Shown here piece by piece: positions 45,520 to 57,586 of a stretch of 64,000 bases of DNA. Position 1 is the first letter of the stretch, and each line of letters begins with the position of its first letter. The notes below the pieces were generated by a model. It worked only from the letters and a program-made list of their open reading frames with translations, was not told the origin of the DNA and did not search any database. The stretch is from Plasmopara viticola (Eukaryota; Oomycota; Peronosporomycetes; Peronosporales; Peronosporaceae). The stretch is from positions 156,876 through 220,875 of the forward strand of contig MBPM02000103.1 of NCBI GenBank assembly GCA_001695595.3. Reading direction: 5' to 3'. The position numbers were made by a program, and so were the translations under genes.

Positions 45520-45591
45520 GACTTCGACGGATTCAAATCCGCAGTCTCCCGCTTCGTTGGCGGATGCCTTATCCATTAGATCACGGGATTG
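45520..45591 (-). pseudogene. tRNA-Arg copy 1, decayed
   Basis: The anticodon loop reads CAACGAA, so U33 is lost. The B box is GGATTTGAATCC and the acceptor no longer pairs (GATCCCGTGATC-type 5' end). It is clearly not functional. Confidence 0.8.
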
Positions 45592-45885
45592 TTTTTGGGA
45601 CCATGTCTCCTTTAAAAGTCACTACTTTAAACAGAGTAACCACACATGCAAAGAGGCTTTTGGCAGCAAAAAAATACCCTACAAGCGTCCTAAACGATCT
45701 CGGAGCTTCACTCGTGCATCCTCACAATAGCTCTTCAAATAGTCAACCGACGAGGCTAAACTCTCGCTTTAAATTTGCACCGATTATGTGCGATACACAT
45801 GCGACTAATATAAATGCGCGCGAGTTTATCATTCTTGCTTACAATATGTGGTAAGACACCGCATGATCTGGTAAGATGAAAATCA

Positions 45886-45957
45886 GTCTCTGACGAGACT
45901 CAAACCCGCAATCTCCCGCTTCGTAGGCGGATGCCTTATCCATTGGGCCACGGGGAC
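45886..45957 (-). tRNA. tRNA-Arg(ACG) copy 2, diverged
   Basis: Full length, with GTCTCTGACGAGACTCAAACCC at the 3' side (B box GGTTTGAGTC). The anticodon ACG is kept. Several T-arm changes make its function doubtful. Confidence 0.6.
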
Positions 45958-46261
45958 GTTTAGAGACCGCGTTTTCTTTTTCAAGTCACTACCTTAACCA
46001 GATTATCAGTACAAGAAAAGAGGAGTTCGAAAGCATAAAACAACCCTACAATAGTCTTAAACGACCTTGCAGCTTTAATCGTGTATCCTCACAATGGCTC
46101 TTTTAAAAGTCAACCGACGAGGCTGAACTCTCGCTTTGGTTTTGCATCGCTTACGTCGATTACGTGCTAAAGCCATGAGACTCATACAATTGCGCACGAG
46201 TTTGTCGTTCTTGTTAGCAAAATGCAATAAGACAGCACGTTATGTGTTAGGATGAAAATCA

Positions 46262-46333
46262 GTCTCCAACGGGACTCGAACCCGCAATCTCCCGCTTCGT
46301 AGGCGGATGCCTTATCCATTGGACCACGGGGAC
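46262..46333 (-). tRNA. tRNA-Arg(ACG) copy 3
   Basis: Full length. Differs from consensus at position 11 (C to T) and position 66 (C to T); both leave G-U pairs. Next copy 376 bp on. Confidence 0.85.
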
Positions 46334-46637
46334 GTTTTAAAGACCACGTCTCCTTTTCAAGTCACGACCTTAACCAGATTATCAGTACAAGTCAAGAGGA
46401 CTTTGGAAGTATAAAACAACCCTACAATAGTCTTAAACGACCTTGCAGCTTCAATCATGTATCCTCACAATGGCTTTTTTAAAAGTCAACCGACGAGGCT
46501 GAAGTCTCGCTTTGGTTTCGCAACGTTTACGTCGATTACGTGCTATAGCCATGGGACTAATACAATTGCGCACCAGTTTGTCGTTCTTGTTAGCAAAATG
46601 CAATAAGACAGCACGTTATGTGTTAGGATGAAAATCA

Positions 46638-46709
46638 GTCTCCGACGGGACTCGAACCCGCAATCTCCCGCTTCGTAGGCGGATGCCTTATCCATTGGGC
46701 CACGGGGAC
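46638..46709 (-). tRNA. tRNA-Arg(ACG) copy 4
   Basis: Consensus sequence; followed upstream (to the right) by the AGAGACCGCG spacer type. Next copy 376 bp on. Confidence 0.9.
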
Positions 46710-47013
46710 GTTTAGAGACCGCGTTTTCTTTTTCAAGTCACTACCTTAACCAGATTATCAGTACAAGAAAAGAGGAGTTCGAAAGCATAAAACAACCCTA
46801 CAATAGTCTTAAACGACCTTGCAGCTTTAATCGTGTATCCTCACAATGGCTCTTTTAAAAGTCAACCGACGAGTCTGAACTCTCGCTTTGGTTTTGCATC
46901 GCTTACGTCGATTACGTGCTATAGCCATGAGACTAATACAATTGCGCGCGAGTTTGTCGTTCTTGTCAGCAAAATGCAATAAGACAGCACGTTATGTGTT
47001 AGGATGAAAATCA

Positions 47014-47085
47014 GTCTCCGACGGGACTCGAACCCGCAATCTCCCGCTTCGTAGGCGGATGCCTTATCCATTGGGCCACGGGGAC
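47014..47085 (-). tRNA. tRNA-Arg(ACG) copy 5
   Basis: Consensus sequence. Next copy 377 bp on. Confidence 0.9.
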
Positions 47086-47390
47086 GTTTTAAAGACCACG
47101 TCTGCTTTTTCAAGTCACGACCTTAATCAGATTATCAGTACAACTAAAGAGGACTTTGGAAGCATAAAACAACCCTACAATAGTCTTAAACGACCTTGCA
47201 GCTTAAATCATGTATCCTCACAATGGCTTTTTAAAAAGTCAACCGACGAGGCTGAAGTCTCGCTTTGGTTTTGCATCGTTTACGTCGATTACGTGCTATA
47301 GCCATGAGACTAATACAATTGCGCACGAGTTTGTCGTTCTTGTTAGCAAAATGCAATAAGACAGCACGTTATGTGTTAGGATGAAAATCA

Positions 47391-47462
47391 GTCTCCGACG
47401 GGACTCGAACCCGCAATCTCCCGCTTCGTAGGCGGATGCCTTATCCATTGGGCCACGGGGAC
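47391..47462 (-). tRNA. tRNA-Arg(ACG) copy 6
   Basis: Consensus sequence with the AGAGACCGCG spacer type on its 5' side. Next copy 376 bp on. Confidence 0.9.
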
Positions 47463-47766
47463 GTTTTAGAGACCGCGTTTTCTTTTTCAAGTCACGATCT
47501 TAACCAGATTATCAGTACAAGTAAAGAGGACTTTGGAAGCATAAAACAACCCTACAATAGTCTTAAACGACGTTGCAGCTTCAATCATGTATCCTCACAA
47601 TGGCTTTTTAAAAGTCAACCGACGAGGCTGAAGTCTCGCTTTGGTTTTGCATCGTTTACGTCGATTACGTGCTAAAGCCATGGGACTAATACAATTGCGC
47701 ACGAGTTTGTCGTTCTTGTTAGCAAAATGCAATAAGACAGCACGTTATGTGTTAGGATGAAAATCA

Positions 47767-47838
47767 GTCTCCGACGGGACTCGAACCCGCAATCTCCCGC
47801 TTCGTAGGCGGATGCCTTATCCATTGGGCCACGGGGAC
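47767..47838 (-). tRNA. tRNA-Arg(ACG) copy 7
   Basis: Consensus sequence; first 5' flanking base changed (ATG in place of ACG before the 5' end, reading the minus strand). Next copy 369 bp on, a shorter spacer. Confidence 0.9.
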
Positions 47839-48135
47839 ATTTTAAAGACCACGTCTCCTTTTCAAGTCACGACCTTAATTAGATTATCAGTACAACTAAA
47901 GAGGACTTTGGAAGCATAAAACAACCCTACAATAGTCTTAAACGACGTTGCAGCTTCAATCATGTATCCTCACAATGGCTTTTTAAAAAGTCAACCGACG
48001 AGGCTGAAGTCTCGCTTTGGTTTTGCAACGTTTACGTCGATTACGTGCTAAAGTCATGAGACTAATACAATTGCGCACGAGTTTGTCGTTCTTGTTAGCA
48101 ATAAGACAGCACGTTATGTGTTAGGATGAAAATCA

Positions 48136-48207
48136 GTCTCCGACGGGACTCGAACCCGCAATCTCCCGCTTCGTAGGCGGATGCCTTATCCATTGGGTCA
48201 CGGGGAC
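48136..48207 (-). tRNA. tRNA-Arg(ACG) copy 8
   Basis: Position 10 is A instead of G, which breaks the first D-stem pair and alters the A box (TGACCCAATGG). Possibly weakened. Confidence 0.8.
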
Positions 48208-48510
48208 GTTTTAAAGACCACGTCTTCTTTTCAAGTCACGACCTTAACCAGATTATCAGTACAAGAAAAGAGGAGTTTGGAAGCATAAAACAACCCTACA
48301 ATAGTCTTAAACGACGTTGCAGCTTCAATCATGTATCCTCACAATGGCTTTTTAAAAATCAACCGACGAGGCTGAAGTCTCGCTTTGGTTTTGCAACGTT
48401 TACGTCGATTACGTGCTATAGCCATGGGACTAATACAATTGCGCACCAGTTTGTCGTTCTTGTTAGCAAAATGCAATAAGACAGCACGTTATGTGTTAGG
48501 ATGAAAATCA

Positions 48511-48582
48511 GTCTCCGACGGGACTCGAACCCGCAATCTCCCGCTTCGTAGGCGGATGCCTTATCCATTGGGCCACGGGGAC
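48511..48582 (-). tRNA. tRNA-Arg(ACG) copy 9
   Basis: Consensus sequence. Next copy 376 bp on. Confidence 0.9.
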
Positions 48583-48886
48583 GTTTTAAAGACCACGTCT
48601 CCTTTTTCAAGTCACGACCTTAATTAGATTATCAGTACAACTAAAGAGGACTTTGGAAGCATAAAACAACCCTACAATAGTCTTAAACGACCTTGCAGCT
48701 TAATCATGTAACCTCACAATGGCTCTTTTAAAAGTCAACCGACGAGGCTGAAGTCTCGCTTTGGTTTTGCAACGTTTACGTCGATTACGTGCTATAGCCA
48801 TGGGACTAATACAATTGCGCACCAGTTTGTCGTTCTTGTTAGCAAAATGCAATAAGACAGCACGTTATGTGTTAGGATGAAAATCA

Positions 48887-48958
48887 GTCTCCGACGGGAC
48901 TCGAACCCGCAATGTCCCGCTTCGTAGGCGGATGCCTTATCCATTGGGCCACGGGGAC
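48887..48958 (-). tRNA. tRNA-Arg(ACG) copy 10
   Basis: One change in the variable loop (ACATT for AGATT); pairing is unaffected. Next copy 374 bp on. Confidence 0.88.
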
Positions 48959-49260
48959 GTTTTAAAAACCACGTCTCCTTTTCAAGTCACGACCTTAATT
49001 AGATTATCAGTACAAGTAAAGAGGACTTTGGAAGCATAAAACAACCCTACAATAGTCTTAAACGACCTTGCAGCTTCAATCATGTATCCTCACAATGGCT
49101 TTTTAAAAGTCAACCGACGAGGCTGAAGTCTCGCTTTGGTTTTGCATCGTTTACGTCGATTACGTGCTATAGCCATGGACTAATACAATTGCGCACCAGT
49201 TTGTCGTTCTTGTTAGCAAAATGCAATAAGACAGCACGTTATGTGTTAGGATGAAAATCA

Positions 49261-49332
49261 GTCTCCGACGGGACTCGAACCCGCAATCTCCCGCTTCGTA
49301 GGCGGATGCCTTATCCATTGGGCCACGGGGAC
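49261..49332 (-). tRNA. tRNA-Arg(ACG) copy 11
   Basis: Consensus sequence. Next copy 375 bp on. Confidence 0.9.
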
Positions 49333-49635
49333 GTTTTAAAGACCACGTCTCCTTTTCAAGTCACGACCTTAACCAGATTATCAGTACAAGTAAAGAGGAC
49401 TTTGGAAGCATAAAACAACCCTACAATAGTCTTAAACGACGTTGCAGCTTCAATCATGTATCCTCACAATGGCTTTTTAAAAGTCAACCGACGAGGCTGA
49501 AGTCTCGCTTTGGTTTTGCATCGTTTACGTCGATTACGTGCTATAGCCATGGGACTAATACAATTGCGCACGAGTTTGTCGTTCTTGTTAGCAAAATGCA
49601 ATAAGACAGCACGTTATGTGTTAGGATGAAAATCA

Positions 49636-49707
49636 GTCTCCGACGGGACTCGAACCCGCAATCTCCCGCTTCGTAGGCGGATGCCTTATCCATTGGGCCA
49701 CGGGGAC
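49636..49707 (-). tRNA. tRNA-Arg(ACG) copy 12
   Basis: Consensus sequence. Next copy 376 bp on. Confidence 0.9.
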
Positions 49708-50011
49708 GTTTTAAAGACCACGTCTCCTTTTTCAAGTCACGACCTTAACCAGATTATCAGTACAAGTAAAGAGGACTTTGGAAGCATAAAACAACCCTAC
49801 AATAGTCTTAAACGACCTTGCAGCTTTAATCGTGTATCCTCACAATGGCTCTTTTAAAAGTCAACCGACGAGGCTGAAGTCTCGCTTTGGTTTTGCAACG
49901 TTTACGTCGATTACGTGCTATAGCCATGGACTAATACAATTGCGCACGAGTTTGTCGTTCTTGTTAGCAAAATGCAATAAGACAGCACGTTATGTGTTAG
50001 GATGAAAATCA

Positions 50012-50083
50012 GTCTCCGACGGGACTCGAACCCGCAATCTCCCGCTTCGTAGGCGGATGCCTTATCCATTGGGCCACGGGGAC
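50012..50083 (-). tRNA. tRNA-Arg(ACG) copy 13
   Basis: Consensus sequence. Next copy 375 bp on. Confidence 0.9.
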
Positions 50084-50386
50084 GTTTTAAAGACCACGTC
50101 TCCTTTTTCAAGTCACGACCTTAACCAGATTATCAGTACAAGTAAAGAGGACTTTGGAAGCATAAAACAACCCTACAATAGTCTTAAACGACCTTGCAGC
50201 TTCAATCATGTATCCTCACAATGGCTTTTTAAAAATCAACCGACGAGGCTGAAGTCTCGCTTTGGTTTTGCAACGTTTACGTCGATTACGTGCTATAGCC
50301 ATGGACTAATACAATTGCGCACGAGTTTGTCGTTCTTGTTAGCAAAATGCAATAAGACAGCACGTTATGTGTTAGGATGAAAATCA

Positions 50387-50458
50387 GTCTCCGACGGGAC
50401 TCGAACCCGCAATCTCCCGCTTCGTAGGCGGATGCCTTATCCATTGGGCCACGGGGAC
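50387..50458 (-). tRNA. tRNA-Arg(ACG) copy 14
   Basis: Consensus sequence; its 5' flank is shortened (TTTTAAGACCACGCG). Next copy 373 bp on. Confidence 0.9.
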
Positions 50459-50759
50459 GTTTTAAGACCACGCGTTCTTTTTCAAGTCACGACCTTAACC
50501 AGATTATCAGTACAAGTAAAGAGGACTTTGGAAGCATAAAACAACCCTACAATAGTCTTAAACGACCTTGCAGCTTAATCATGTATCCTCACAATGGCTT
50601 TTTAAAAGTCAACCGACGAGGCTGAAGTCTCGCTTTGGTTTTGCAACGTTTACGTCGATTACGTGCTATAGCCATGGACTAATACAATTGCGCACGAGTT
50701 TGTCGTTCTTGTTAGCAAAATGCAATAAGACAGCACGTTATGTGTTAGGATGAAAATCA

Positions 50760-50831
50760 GTCTCCGACGGGACTCGAACCCGCAATCTCCCGCTTCGTAG
50801 GCGGATGCCTTATCCATTGGGCCACGGGGAC
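50760..50831 (-). tRNA. tRNA-Arg(ACG) copy 15
   Basis: Consensus sequence. Next copy 375 bp on. Confidence 0.9.
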
Positions 50832-51134
50832 GTTTTAAAGACCACGTCTCCTTTTTCAAGTCACGACCTTAACCAGATTATCAGTACAAGAAAAGAGGAG
50901 TTCGAAAGCATAAAACAACCCTACAATAGTCTTAAACGACCTTGCAGCTTTAATCGTGTATCCTCACAATGGCTCTTTTAAAAGTCAACCGACGAGGCTG
51001 AAGTCTCGCTTTGGTTTTGCAACGTTTACGTCGATTACGTGCTATAGCCATGGACTAATACAATTGCGCACAGTTTGTCGTTCTTGTTAGCAAAATGCAA
51101 TAAGACAGCACGTTATGTGTTAGGATGAAAATCA

Positions 51135-51206
51135 GTCTCCGACGGGACTCGAACCCGCAATCTCCCGCTTCGTAGGCGGATGCCTTATCCATTGGGCCAC
51201 GGGGAC
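51135..51206 (-). tRNA. tRNA-Arg(ACG) copy 16
   Basis: Consensus sequence. Next copy 376 bp on. Confidence 0.9.
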
Positions 51207-51510
51207 GTTTTAAAGACCACGTCTCCTTTTTCAAGTCACGACCTTAACCAGATTATCAGTACAAGTAAAGAGGACTTTGGAAGCATAAAACAACCCTACA
51301 ATAGTCTTAAACGACCTTGCAGCTTTAATCATGTATCCTCACAATGGCTTTTTAAAAGTCAACCGACGAGGCTGAAGTCTCGCTTTGGTTTTGCAACGTT
51401 TACGTCGATTACGTGCTATAGCCATGGGACTAATACAATTGCGCACGAGTTTGTCGTTCTTGTTAGCAAAATGCAATAAGACAGCACGTTATGTGTTAGG
51501 ATGAAAATCA

Positions 51511-51582
51511 GTCTCCGACGGGACTCGAACCCGCAATCTCCCGCTTCGTAGGCGGATGCCTTATCCATTGGGCCACGGGGAC
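51511..51582 (-). tRNA. tRNA-Arg(ACG) copy 17
   Basis: Consensus sequence. Next copy 373 bp on. Confidence 0.9.
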
Positions 51583-51883
51583 GTTTTAAAGACCACGTTC
51601 CTTTTTCAAGTCACGACCTTAACCAGATTATCAGTACAAGTAAAGAGGACTTTGGAAGCATAAAACAACCCTACAATAGTCTTAAACGACCTTGCAGCTT
51701 TAATCATGTATCCTCACAATGGCTTTTTAAAAGTCAACCGACGAGGCTGAAGTCTCGCTTTGGTTTTGCAACGTTTACGTCGATTACGTGCTATAGCCAT
51801 GGACTAATACAATTGCGCACAGTTTGTCGTTCTTGTTAGCAAAATGCAATAAGACAGCACGTTATGTGTTAGGATGAAAATCA

Positions 51884-51955
51884 GTCTCCGACGGGACTCG
51901 AACCCGCAATCTCCCGCTTCGTAGGCGGATGCCTTATCCATTGGGCCACGGGGAC
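51884..51955 (-). tRNA. tRNA-Arg(ACG) copy 18
   Basis: Consensus sequence. Next copy 377 bp on. Confidence 0.9.
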
Positions 51956-52260
51956 GTTTTAAAGACCACGTCTCCTTTTTCAAGTCACTACCTTAATTAG
52001 ATTATCAGTACAACTAAAAAGGACTTTGGAAGCATAAAACAACCCTACAATAGTCTTAAACGACCTTGCAGCTTTAATCGTGTATCCTCACAATGGCTCT
52101 TTTAAAAGTCAACCGACGAGGCTGAAGTCTCGCTTTGGTTTTGCAACGTTTACGTCGATTACGTGCTATAGCCATGGGACTAATACAATTGCGCACGAGT
52201 TTGTCGTTCTTGTTAGCAAAATGCAATAAGACAGCACGTTATGTGTTAGGATGAAAATCA

Positions 52261-52332
52261 GTCTCCGACGGGACTCGAACCCGCAATCTCCCGCTTCGTA
52301 GGCGGATGCCTTATCCATTGGGCCACGGGGAC
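52261..52332 (-). tRNA. tRNA-Arg(ACG) copy 19
   Basis: Consensus sequence. Next copy 374 bp on. Confidence 0.9.
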
Positions 52333-52634
52333 GTTTTAAAGACCACGTCTCCTTTTTCAAGTCACGACCTTAACCAGATTATCAGTACAAGTAAAGAGGA
52401 CTTTGGAAGCATAAAACAACCCTACAATAGTCTTAAACGACCTTGCAGCTTAATCATGTATCCTCACAATGGCTTTTTAAAAGTCAACCGACGAGGCTGA
52501 AGTCTCGCTTTGGTTTTGCAACGTTTACGTCGATTACGTGCTATAGCCATGGACTAATACAATTGCGCACGAGTTTGTCGTTCTTGTTAGCAAAATGCAA
52601 TAAGACAGCACGTTATGTGTTAGGATGAAAATCA

Positions 52635-52706
52635 GTCTCCGACGGGACTCGAACCCGCAATCTCCCGCTTCGTAGGCGGATGCCTTATCCATTGGGCCAC
52701 GGGGAC
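52635..52706 (-). tRNA. tRNA-Arg(ACG) copy 20
   Basis: Consensus sequence. Next copy 375 bp on. Confidence 0.9.
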
Positions 52707-53009
52707 GTTTTAAAGACCACGTCTCCTTTTCAAGTCACGACCTTAACCAGATTATCAGTACAAGTAAAGAGGACTTTGGAAGCATAAAACAACCCTACAA
52801 TAGTCTTAAACGACCTTGCAGCTTTAATCATGTATCCTCACAATGGCTTTTTAAAAATCAACCGACGAGGCTGAAGTCTCGCTTTGGTTTTGCAACGTTT
52901 ACGTCGATTACGTGCTATAGCCATGGGACTAATACAATTGCGCACGAGTTTGTCGTTCTTGTTAGCAAAATGCAATAAGACAGCACGTTATGTGTTAGGA
53001 TGAAAATCA

Positions 53010-53081
53010 GTCTCCGACGGGACTCGAACCCGCAATCTCCCGCTTCGTAGGCGGATGCCTTATCCATTGGGCCACGGGGAC
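53010..53081 (-). tRNA. tRNA-Arg(ACG) copy 21
   Basis: Consensus sequence. Next copy 375 bp on. Confidence 0.9.
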
Positions 53082-53384
53082 GTTTTAAAGACCACGTCTC
53101 CTTTTTCAAGTCACGACCTTAACCAGATTATCAGTACAAGTAAAGAGGACTTTGGAAGCATAAAACAACCCTACAATAGTCTTAAACGACGTTGCAGCTT
53201 CAATCATGTATCCTCACAATGGCTTTTTAAAAGTCAACCGACGAGGCTGAAGTCTCGCTTTGGTTTTGCAACGTTTACGTCGATTACGTGCTATAGCCAT
53301 GGACTAATACAATTGCGCACGAGTTTGTCGTTCTTGTTAGCAAAATGCAATAAGACAGCACGTTATGTGTTAGGATGAAAATCA

Positions 53385-53456
53385 GTCTCCGACGGGACTC
53401 GAACCCGCAATCTCCCGCTTCGTAGGCGGATGCCTTATCCATTGGGCCACGGGGAC
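53385..53456 (-). tRNA. tRNA-Arg(ACG) copy 22
   Basis: Consensus sequence. Next copy 375 bp on. Confidence 0.9.
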
Positions 53457-53759
53457 GTTTTAAAGACCACGTCTCCTTTTTCAAGTCACGACCTTAACCA
53501 GATTATCAGTACAAGTAAAGAGGACTTTGGAAGCATAAAACAACCCTACAATAGTCTTAAACGACCTTGCAGCTTCAATCATGTATCCTCACAATGGCTT
53601 TTTAAAGGTCAACCGACGAGGCTGAAGTCTCGCTTTGGTTTTGCAACGTTTACGTCGATTACGTGCTATAGCCATGGACTAATACAATTGCGCACGAGTT
53701 TGTCGTTCTTGTTAGCAAAATGCAATAAGACAGCACGTTATGTGTTAGGATGAAAATCA

Positions 53760-53831
53760 GTCTCCGACGGGACTCGAACCCGCAATCTCCCGCTTCGTAG
53801 GCGGATGCCTTATCCATTGGGCCACGGGGAC
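53760..53831 (-). tRNA. tRNA-Arg(ACG) copy 23
   Basis: Consensus sequence; first of a run of nearly identical units. Next copy 376 bp on. Confidence 0.9.
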
Positions 53832-54135
53832 GTTTTAAAGACCACGTCTCCTTTTTCAAGTCACGACCTTAACCAGATTATCAGTACAAGTAAAGAGGAC
53901 TTTGGAAGCATAAAACAACCCTACAATAGTCTTAAACGACCTTGCAGCTTTAATCATGTATCCTCACAATGGCTTTTTAAAAGTCAACCGACGAGGCTGA
54001 AGTCTCGCTTTGGTTTTGCAACGTTTACGTCGATTACGTGCTATAGCCATGGGACTAATACAATTGCGCACGAGTTTGTCGTTCTTGTTAGCAAAATGCA
54101 ATAAGACAGCACGTTATGTGTTAGGATGAAAATCA

Positions 54136-54207
54136 GTCTCCGACGGGACTCGAACCCGCAATCTCCCGCTTCGTAGGCGGATGCCTTATCCATTGGGCCA
54201 CGGGGAC
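54136..54207 (-). tRNA. tRNA-Arg(ACG) copy 24
   Basis: Consensus sequence within the most homogeneous stretch. Next copy 376 bp on. Confidence 0.9.
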
Positions 54208-54511
54208 GTTTTAAAGACCACGTCTCCTTTTTCAAGTCACGACCTTAACCAGATTATCAGTACAAGTAAAGAGGACTTTGGAAGCATAAAACAACCCTAC
54301 AATAGTCTTAAACGACCTTGCAGCTTTAATCATGTATCCTCACAATGGCTTTTTAAAAGTCAACCGACGAGGCTGAAGTCTCGCTTTGGTTTTGCAACGT
54401 TTACGTCGATTACGTGCTATAGCCATGGGACTAATACAATTGCGCACGAGTTTGTCGTTCTTGTTAGCAAAATGCAATAAGACAGCACGTTATGTGTTAG
54501 GATGAAAATCA

Positions 54512-54583
54512 GTCTCCGACGGGACTCGAACCCGCAATCTCCCGCTTCGTAGGCGGATGCCTTATCCATTGGGCCACGGGGAC
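54512..54583 (-). tRNA. tRNA-Arg(ACG) copy 25
   Basis: Consensus sequence within the most homogeneous stretch. Next copy 376 bp on. Confidence 0.9.
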
Positions 54584-54887
54584 GTTTTAAAGACCACGTC
54601 TCCTTTTTCAAGTCACGACCTTAACCAGATTATCAGTACAAGTAAAGAGGACTTTGGAAGCATAAAACAACCCTACAATAGTCTTAAACGACCTTGCAGC
54701 TTTAATCATGTATCCTCACAATGGCTTTTTAAAAGTCAACCGACGAGGCTGAAGTCTCGCTTTGGTTTTGCAACGTTTACGTCGATTACGTGCTATAGCC
54801 ATGGGACTAATACAATTGCGCACGAGTTTGTCGTTCTTGTTAGCAAAATGCAATAAGACAGCACGTTATGTGTTAGGATGAAAATCA

Positions 54888-54959
54888 GTCTCCGACGGGA
54901 CTCGAACCCGCAATCTCCCGCTTCGTAGGCGGATGCCTTATCCATTGGGCCACGGGGAC
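54888..54959 (-). tRNA. tRNA-Arg(ACG) copy 26
   Basis: Consensus sequence within the most homogeneous stretch. Next copy 375 bp on. Confidence 0.9.
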
Positions 54960-55262
54960 GTTTTAAAGACCACGTCTCCTTTTTCAAGTCACGACCTTAA
55001 CCAGATTATCAGTACAAGTAAAGAGGACTTTGGAAGCATAAAACAACCCTACAATAGTCTTAAACGACCTTGCAGCTTTAATCATGTATCCTCACAATGG
55101 CTTTTTAAAAGTCAACCGACGAGGCTGAAGTCTCGCTTTGGTTTTGCAACGTTTACGTCGATTACGTGCTATAGCCATGGACTAATACAATTGCGCACGA
55201 GTTTGTCGTTCTTGTTAGCAAAATGCAATAAGACAGCACGTTATGTGTTAGGATGAAAATCA

Positions 55263-55334
55263 GTCTCCGACGGGACTCGAACCCGCAATCTCCCGCTTCG
55301 TAGGCGGATGCCTTATCCATTGGGCCACGGGGAC
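55263..55334 (-). tRNA. tRNA-Arg(ACG) copy 27
   Basis: Consensus sequence; the spacer on its left has the one-base-shorter CCATGGACTAATAC form. Next copy 376 bp on. Confidence 0.9.
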
Positions 55335-55638
55335 GTTTTAAAGACCACGTCTCCTTTTTCAAGTCACGACCTTAACCAGATTATCAGTACAAGTAAAGAG
55401 GACTTTGGAAGCATAAAACAACCCTACAATAGTCTTAAACGACCTTGCAGCTTTAATCATGTATCCTCACAATGGCTTTTTAAAAGTCAACCGACGAGGC
55501 TGAAGTCTCGCTTTGGTTTTGCAACGTTTACGTCGATTACGTGCTATAGCCATGGGACTAATACAATTGCGCACGAGTTTGTCGTTCTTGTTAGCAAAAT
55601 GCAATAAGACAGCACGTTATGTGTTAGGATGAAAATCA

Positions 55639-55710
55639 GTCTCCGACGGGACTCGAACCCGCAATCTCCCGCTTCGTAGGCGGATGCCTTATCCATTGGG
55701 CCACGGGGAC
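55639..55710 (-). tRNA. tRNA-Arg(ACG) copy 28
   Basis: Consensus sequence. Next copy 376 bp on. Confidence 0.9.
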
Positions 55711-56014
55711 GTTTTAAAGACCACGTCTCCTTTTTCAAGTCACGACCTTAACCAGATTATCAGTACAAGTAAAGAGGACTTTGGAAGCATAAAACAACCC
55801 TACAATAGTCTTAAACGACCTTGCAGCTTTAATCATGTATCCTCACAATGGCTTTTTAAAAGTCAACCGACGAGGCTGAAGTCTCGCTTTGGTTTTGCAA
55901 CGTTTACGTCGATTACGTGCTATAGCCATGGGACTAATACAATTGCGCACGAGTTTGTCGTTCTTGTTAGCAAAATGCAATAAGACAGCACGTTATGTGT
56001 TAGGATGAAAATCA

Positions 56015-56086
56015 GTCTCCGACGGGACTCGAACCCGCAATCTCCCGCTTCGTAGGCGGATGCCTTATCCATTGGGCCACGGGGAC
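56015..56086 (-). tRNA. tRNA-Arg(ACG) copy 29
   Basis: Consensus sequence with the rarer AGAGACCGCGTTTTC flank on its 5' side. Next copy 374 bp on. Confidence 0.9.
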
Positions 56087-56388
56087 GTTTAGAGACCGCG
56101 TTTTCTTTTTCAAGTCACTACCTTAACCAGATTATCAGTACAAGTAAAGAGGACTTTGGAAGCATAAAACAACCCTACAATAGTCTTAAACGACCTTGCA
56201 GCTTTAATCATGTATCCTCACAATGGCTTTTTAAAAGTCAACCGACGAGGCTGAAGTCTCGCTTTGGTTTTGCAACGTTTACGTCGATTACGTGCTATAG
56301 CCATGGACTAATACAATTGCGCACGAGTTTGTCGTTCTTGTTAGCAAAATGCAATAAGACAGCACGTTATGTGTTAGGATGAAAATCA

Positions 56389-56460
56389 GTCTCCGACGGG
56401 ACTCGAACCCGCAATCTCCCGCTTCGTAGGCGGATGCCTTATCCATTGGGCCACGGGGAC
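56389..56460 (-). tRNA. tRNA-Arg(ACG) copy 30
   Basis: Consensus sequence with a shortened 5' flank. Next copy 373 bp on. Confidence 0.9.
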
Positions 56461-56761
56461 GTTTTAAGACCACGTCTCTTTTTCAAGTCACGACCTTAAC
56501 CAGATTATCAGTACAAGTAAAGAGGACTTTGGAAGCATAAAACAACCCTACAATAGTCTTAAACGACCTTGCAGCTTTAATCATGTATCCTCACAATGGC
56601 TTTTTAAAAGTCAACCGACGAGGCTGAAGTCTCGCTTTGGTTTTGCAACGTTTACGTCGATTACGTGCTATAGCCATGGACTAATACAATTGCGCACGAG
56701 TTTGTCGTTCTTGTTAGCAAAATGCAATAAGACAGCACGTTATGTGTTAGGATGAAAATCA

Positions 56762-56833
56762 GTCTCCGACGGGACTCGAACCCGCAATCTCCCGCTTCGT
56801 AGGCGGATGCCTTATCCATTGGGCCACGGGGAC
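56762..56833 (-). tRNA. tRNA-Arg(ACG) copy 31
   Basis: Consensus sequence. Next copy 377 bp on. Confidence 0.9.
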
Positions 56834-57138
56834 GTTTTAAAGACCACGTCTCCTTTTTCAAGTCACGACCTTAACCAGATTATCAGTACAAGTAAAGAGG
56901 ACTTTGGAAGCATAAAACAACCCTACAATAGTCTTAAACGACCTTGCAGCTTTAATCGTGTATCCTCACAATGGCTCTTTTAAAAGTCAACCGACGAGGC
57001 TGAAGTCTCGCTTTGGTTTTGCAACGTTTACGTCGATTACGTGCTATAGCCATGGGACTAATACAATTGCGCACGAGTTTGTCGTTCTTGTTAGCAAAAT
57101 GCAATAAGACAGCACGTTATGTGTTAGGATGAAAATCA

Positions 57139-57210
57139 GTCTCCGACGGGACTCGAACCCGCAATCTCCCGCTTCGTAGGCGGATGCCTTATCCATTGGG
57201 CCACGGGGAC
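57139..57210 (-). tRNA. tRNA-Arg(ACG) copy 32
   Basis: Consensus sequence. Next copy 376 bp on. Confidence 0.9.
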
Positions 57211-57514
57211 GTTTTAAAGACCACGTCTCCTTTTTCAAGTCACGACCTTAACCAGATTATCAGTACAAGTAAAGAGGACTTTGGAAGCATAAAACAACCC
57301 TACAATAGTCTTAAACGACCTTGCAGCTTTAATCATGTATCCTCACAATGGCTTTTTAAAAATCAACCGACGAGGCTGAAGTCTCGCTTTGGTTTTGCAA
57401 CGTTTACGTCGATTACGTGCTATAGCCATGGGACTAATACAATTGCGCACGAGTTTGTCGTTCTTGTTAGCAAAATGCAATAAGACAGCACGTTATGTGT
57501 TAGGATGAAAATCA

Positions 57515-57586
57515 GTCTCCGACGGGACTCGAACCCGCAATCTCCCGCTTCGTAGGCGGATGCCTTATCCATTGGGCCACGGGGAC
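57515..57586 (-). tRNA. tRNA-Arg(ACG) copy 33
   Basis: Consensus sequence. Next copy 374 bp on. Confidence 0.9.
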
